Shown: piece after piece, positions 41,765 to 42,008 of the stretch
Layout: each line of letters begins with the position of its first letter
Numbering within the stretch: position 1 is the first letter of the stretch
DNA from: Paraburkholderia elongata
Lineage (GTDB): Bacteria > Pseudomonadota > Gammaproteobacteria > Burkholderiales > Burkholderiaceae
Reading direction: 5' to 3'
Assembly: GCF_013177735.1 (NCBI RefSeq)
Contig: NZ_WOEZ01000225.1
Location: 1 to 42,008, forward strand
DNA length: 42,008 nucleotides
The notes under the pieces: generated by a model
The model's input: the letters and a program-made list of their open reading frames with translations, nothing else
Told to the model about the DNA's origin: nothing
The model's database searches: none
Made by a program: the position numbers and the translations under genes

Positions 41765-42008
41765 ATGGATATCTTCATCCAGCAGGTCCTCAACGGGCTG
41801 GTGCTTGGCAGCGTTTACGCCATCATCGCACTGGGCTATACGATGGTTTACGGCATCTTGGGCATCATCAACTTCGCGCACGGCGATGTGTTGATGGTGG
41901 GCGCGATGGTTGCGCTCTCAGCCATAGGCGTGCTTCAGAACCACTTCCCCGGCCTCGGCAATGTGCCGACGCTCATCATCGCGTTGATCATCGCGGCAGT
42001 GGTTTGCT
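41765..42008 (+). CDS. livH: Branched-chain amino-acid permease subunit, N-terminal part
   Basis: The frame runs off the window after 81 codons. The visible part starts MDIFIQQVLNGLVLGSVYAI and continues with GYTMVYGILGIINFAHGD, the signature of LivH. Two hydrophobic segments are seen. AAGGAG lies before the ATG. It follows the solute-binding gene by 228 bases. LivM, LivG and LivF presumably follow outside the window. Confidence 0.93.
   Translation, partial: MDIFIQQVLNGLVLGSVYAIIALGYTMVYGILGIINFAHGDVLMVGAMVALSAIGVLQNHFPGLGNVPTLIIALIIAAVVC

Noticed and set aside
1..42008. CRISPR array, rRNA or complete tRNA genes
   Set aside because: No regularly spaced direct repeats and no rRNA or cloverleaf sequences were recognised by reading; a dedicated search was not possible.

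Overview
The window looks like chromosomal DNA of a Burkholderiales bacterium, most likely Burkholderia or Paraburkholderia. This rests on high GC, strong GC bias at third codon positions, and familiar blocks: icd next to cspA-clpS-clpA, ribF-ileS-lspA-coaBC, nadA-nadC with nadB, rpmB-rpmG-radC, fkpB-ispH, and a branched-chain amino-acid ABC transporter. The genus is inferred from gene content and protein resemblance, not from a database search.

Layout. (1) Bases 1-6,870 are core: a cupin protein, an elongation factor G that sits away from any ribosomal operon, an exported DUF192 protein, a small secreted Ala/Lys/His-rich protein, an RluE-type pseudouridine synthase, and divergently the NADP isocitrate dehydrogenase gene icd. 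(2) Bases 6,914-16,500 are a 9.6-kb integrated element bounded by a perfect 22-bp direct repeat and inserted between icd and cspA. It carries a P4-type tyrosine integrase, an AlpA-like regulator, a PrimPol/DUF3987 replication protein followed by a symmetrical repeat region that could be an origin, and a cargo end. The cargo end has two unrecognised membrane-anchored proteins transcribed toward each other, a membrane-anchored Mrr-type nuclease, and a short MITE-like insertion. (3) Bases 16,500-20,280 hold cspA, clpS and clpA. (4) Bases 20,350-27,704 form a leftward run: ribF, ileS, lspA, coaBC, an LLM-class oxidoreductase and dut. (5) Bases 27,823-34,742 run rightward: purN, an RsmB-like methyltransferase, an MscS-type channel, a fatty-acid desaturase, nadA and nadC. 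(6) Bases 34,825-38,179 run leftward: nadB, rpmG, rpmB and radC. (7) Bases 38,380-42,008 run rightward: fkpB, ispH, then a lipoprotein solute-binding protein and a truncated livH whose upstream region contains NtrC-like palindromes.

How the parts fit. NadB, NadA and NadC supply the complete aspartate-to-nicotinate-mononucleotide route, with nadB facing nadC across a perfect shared hairpin terminator. ClpS overlaps ClpA and is its adaptor. RibF, IleS, LspA and CoaBC form a housekeeping cluster; in enterics FkpB and IspH belong to the same operon, but here they lie about 15 kb away. The most novel part is the island, a compact integrative element of satellite type with its own primase and an accessory end that looks like a defence or membrane-surveillance cargo. 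That function is inference only.
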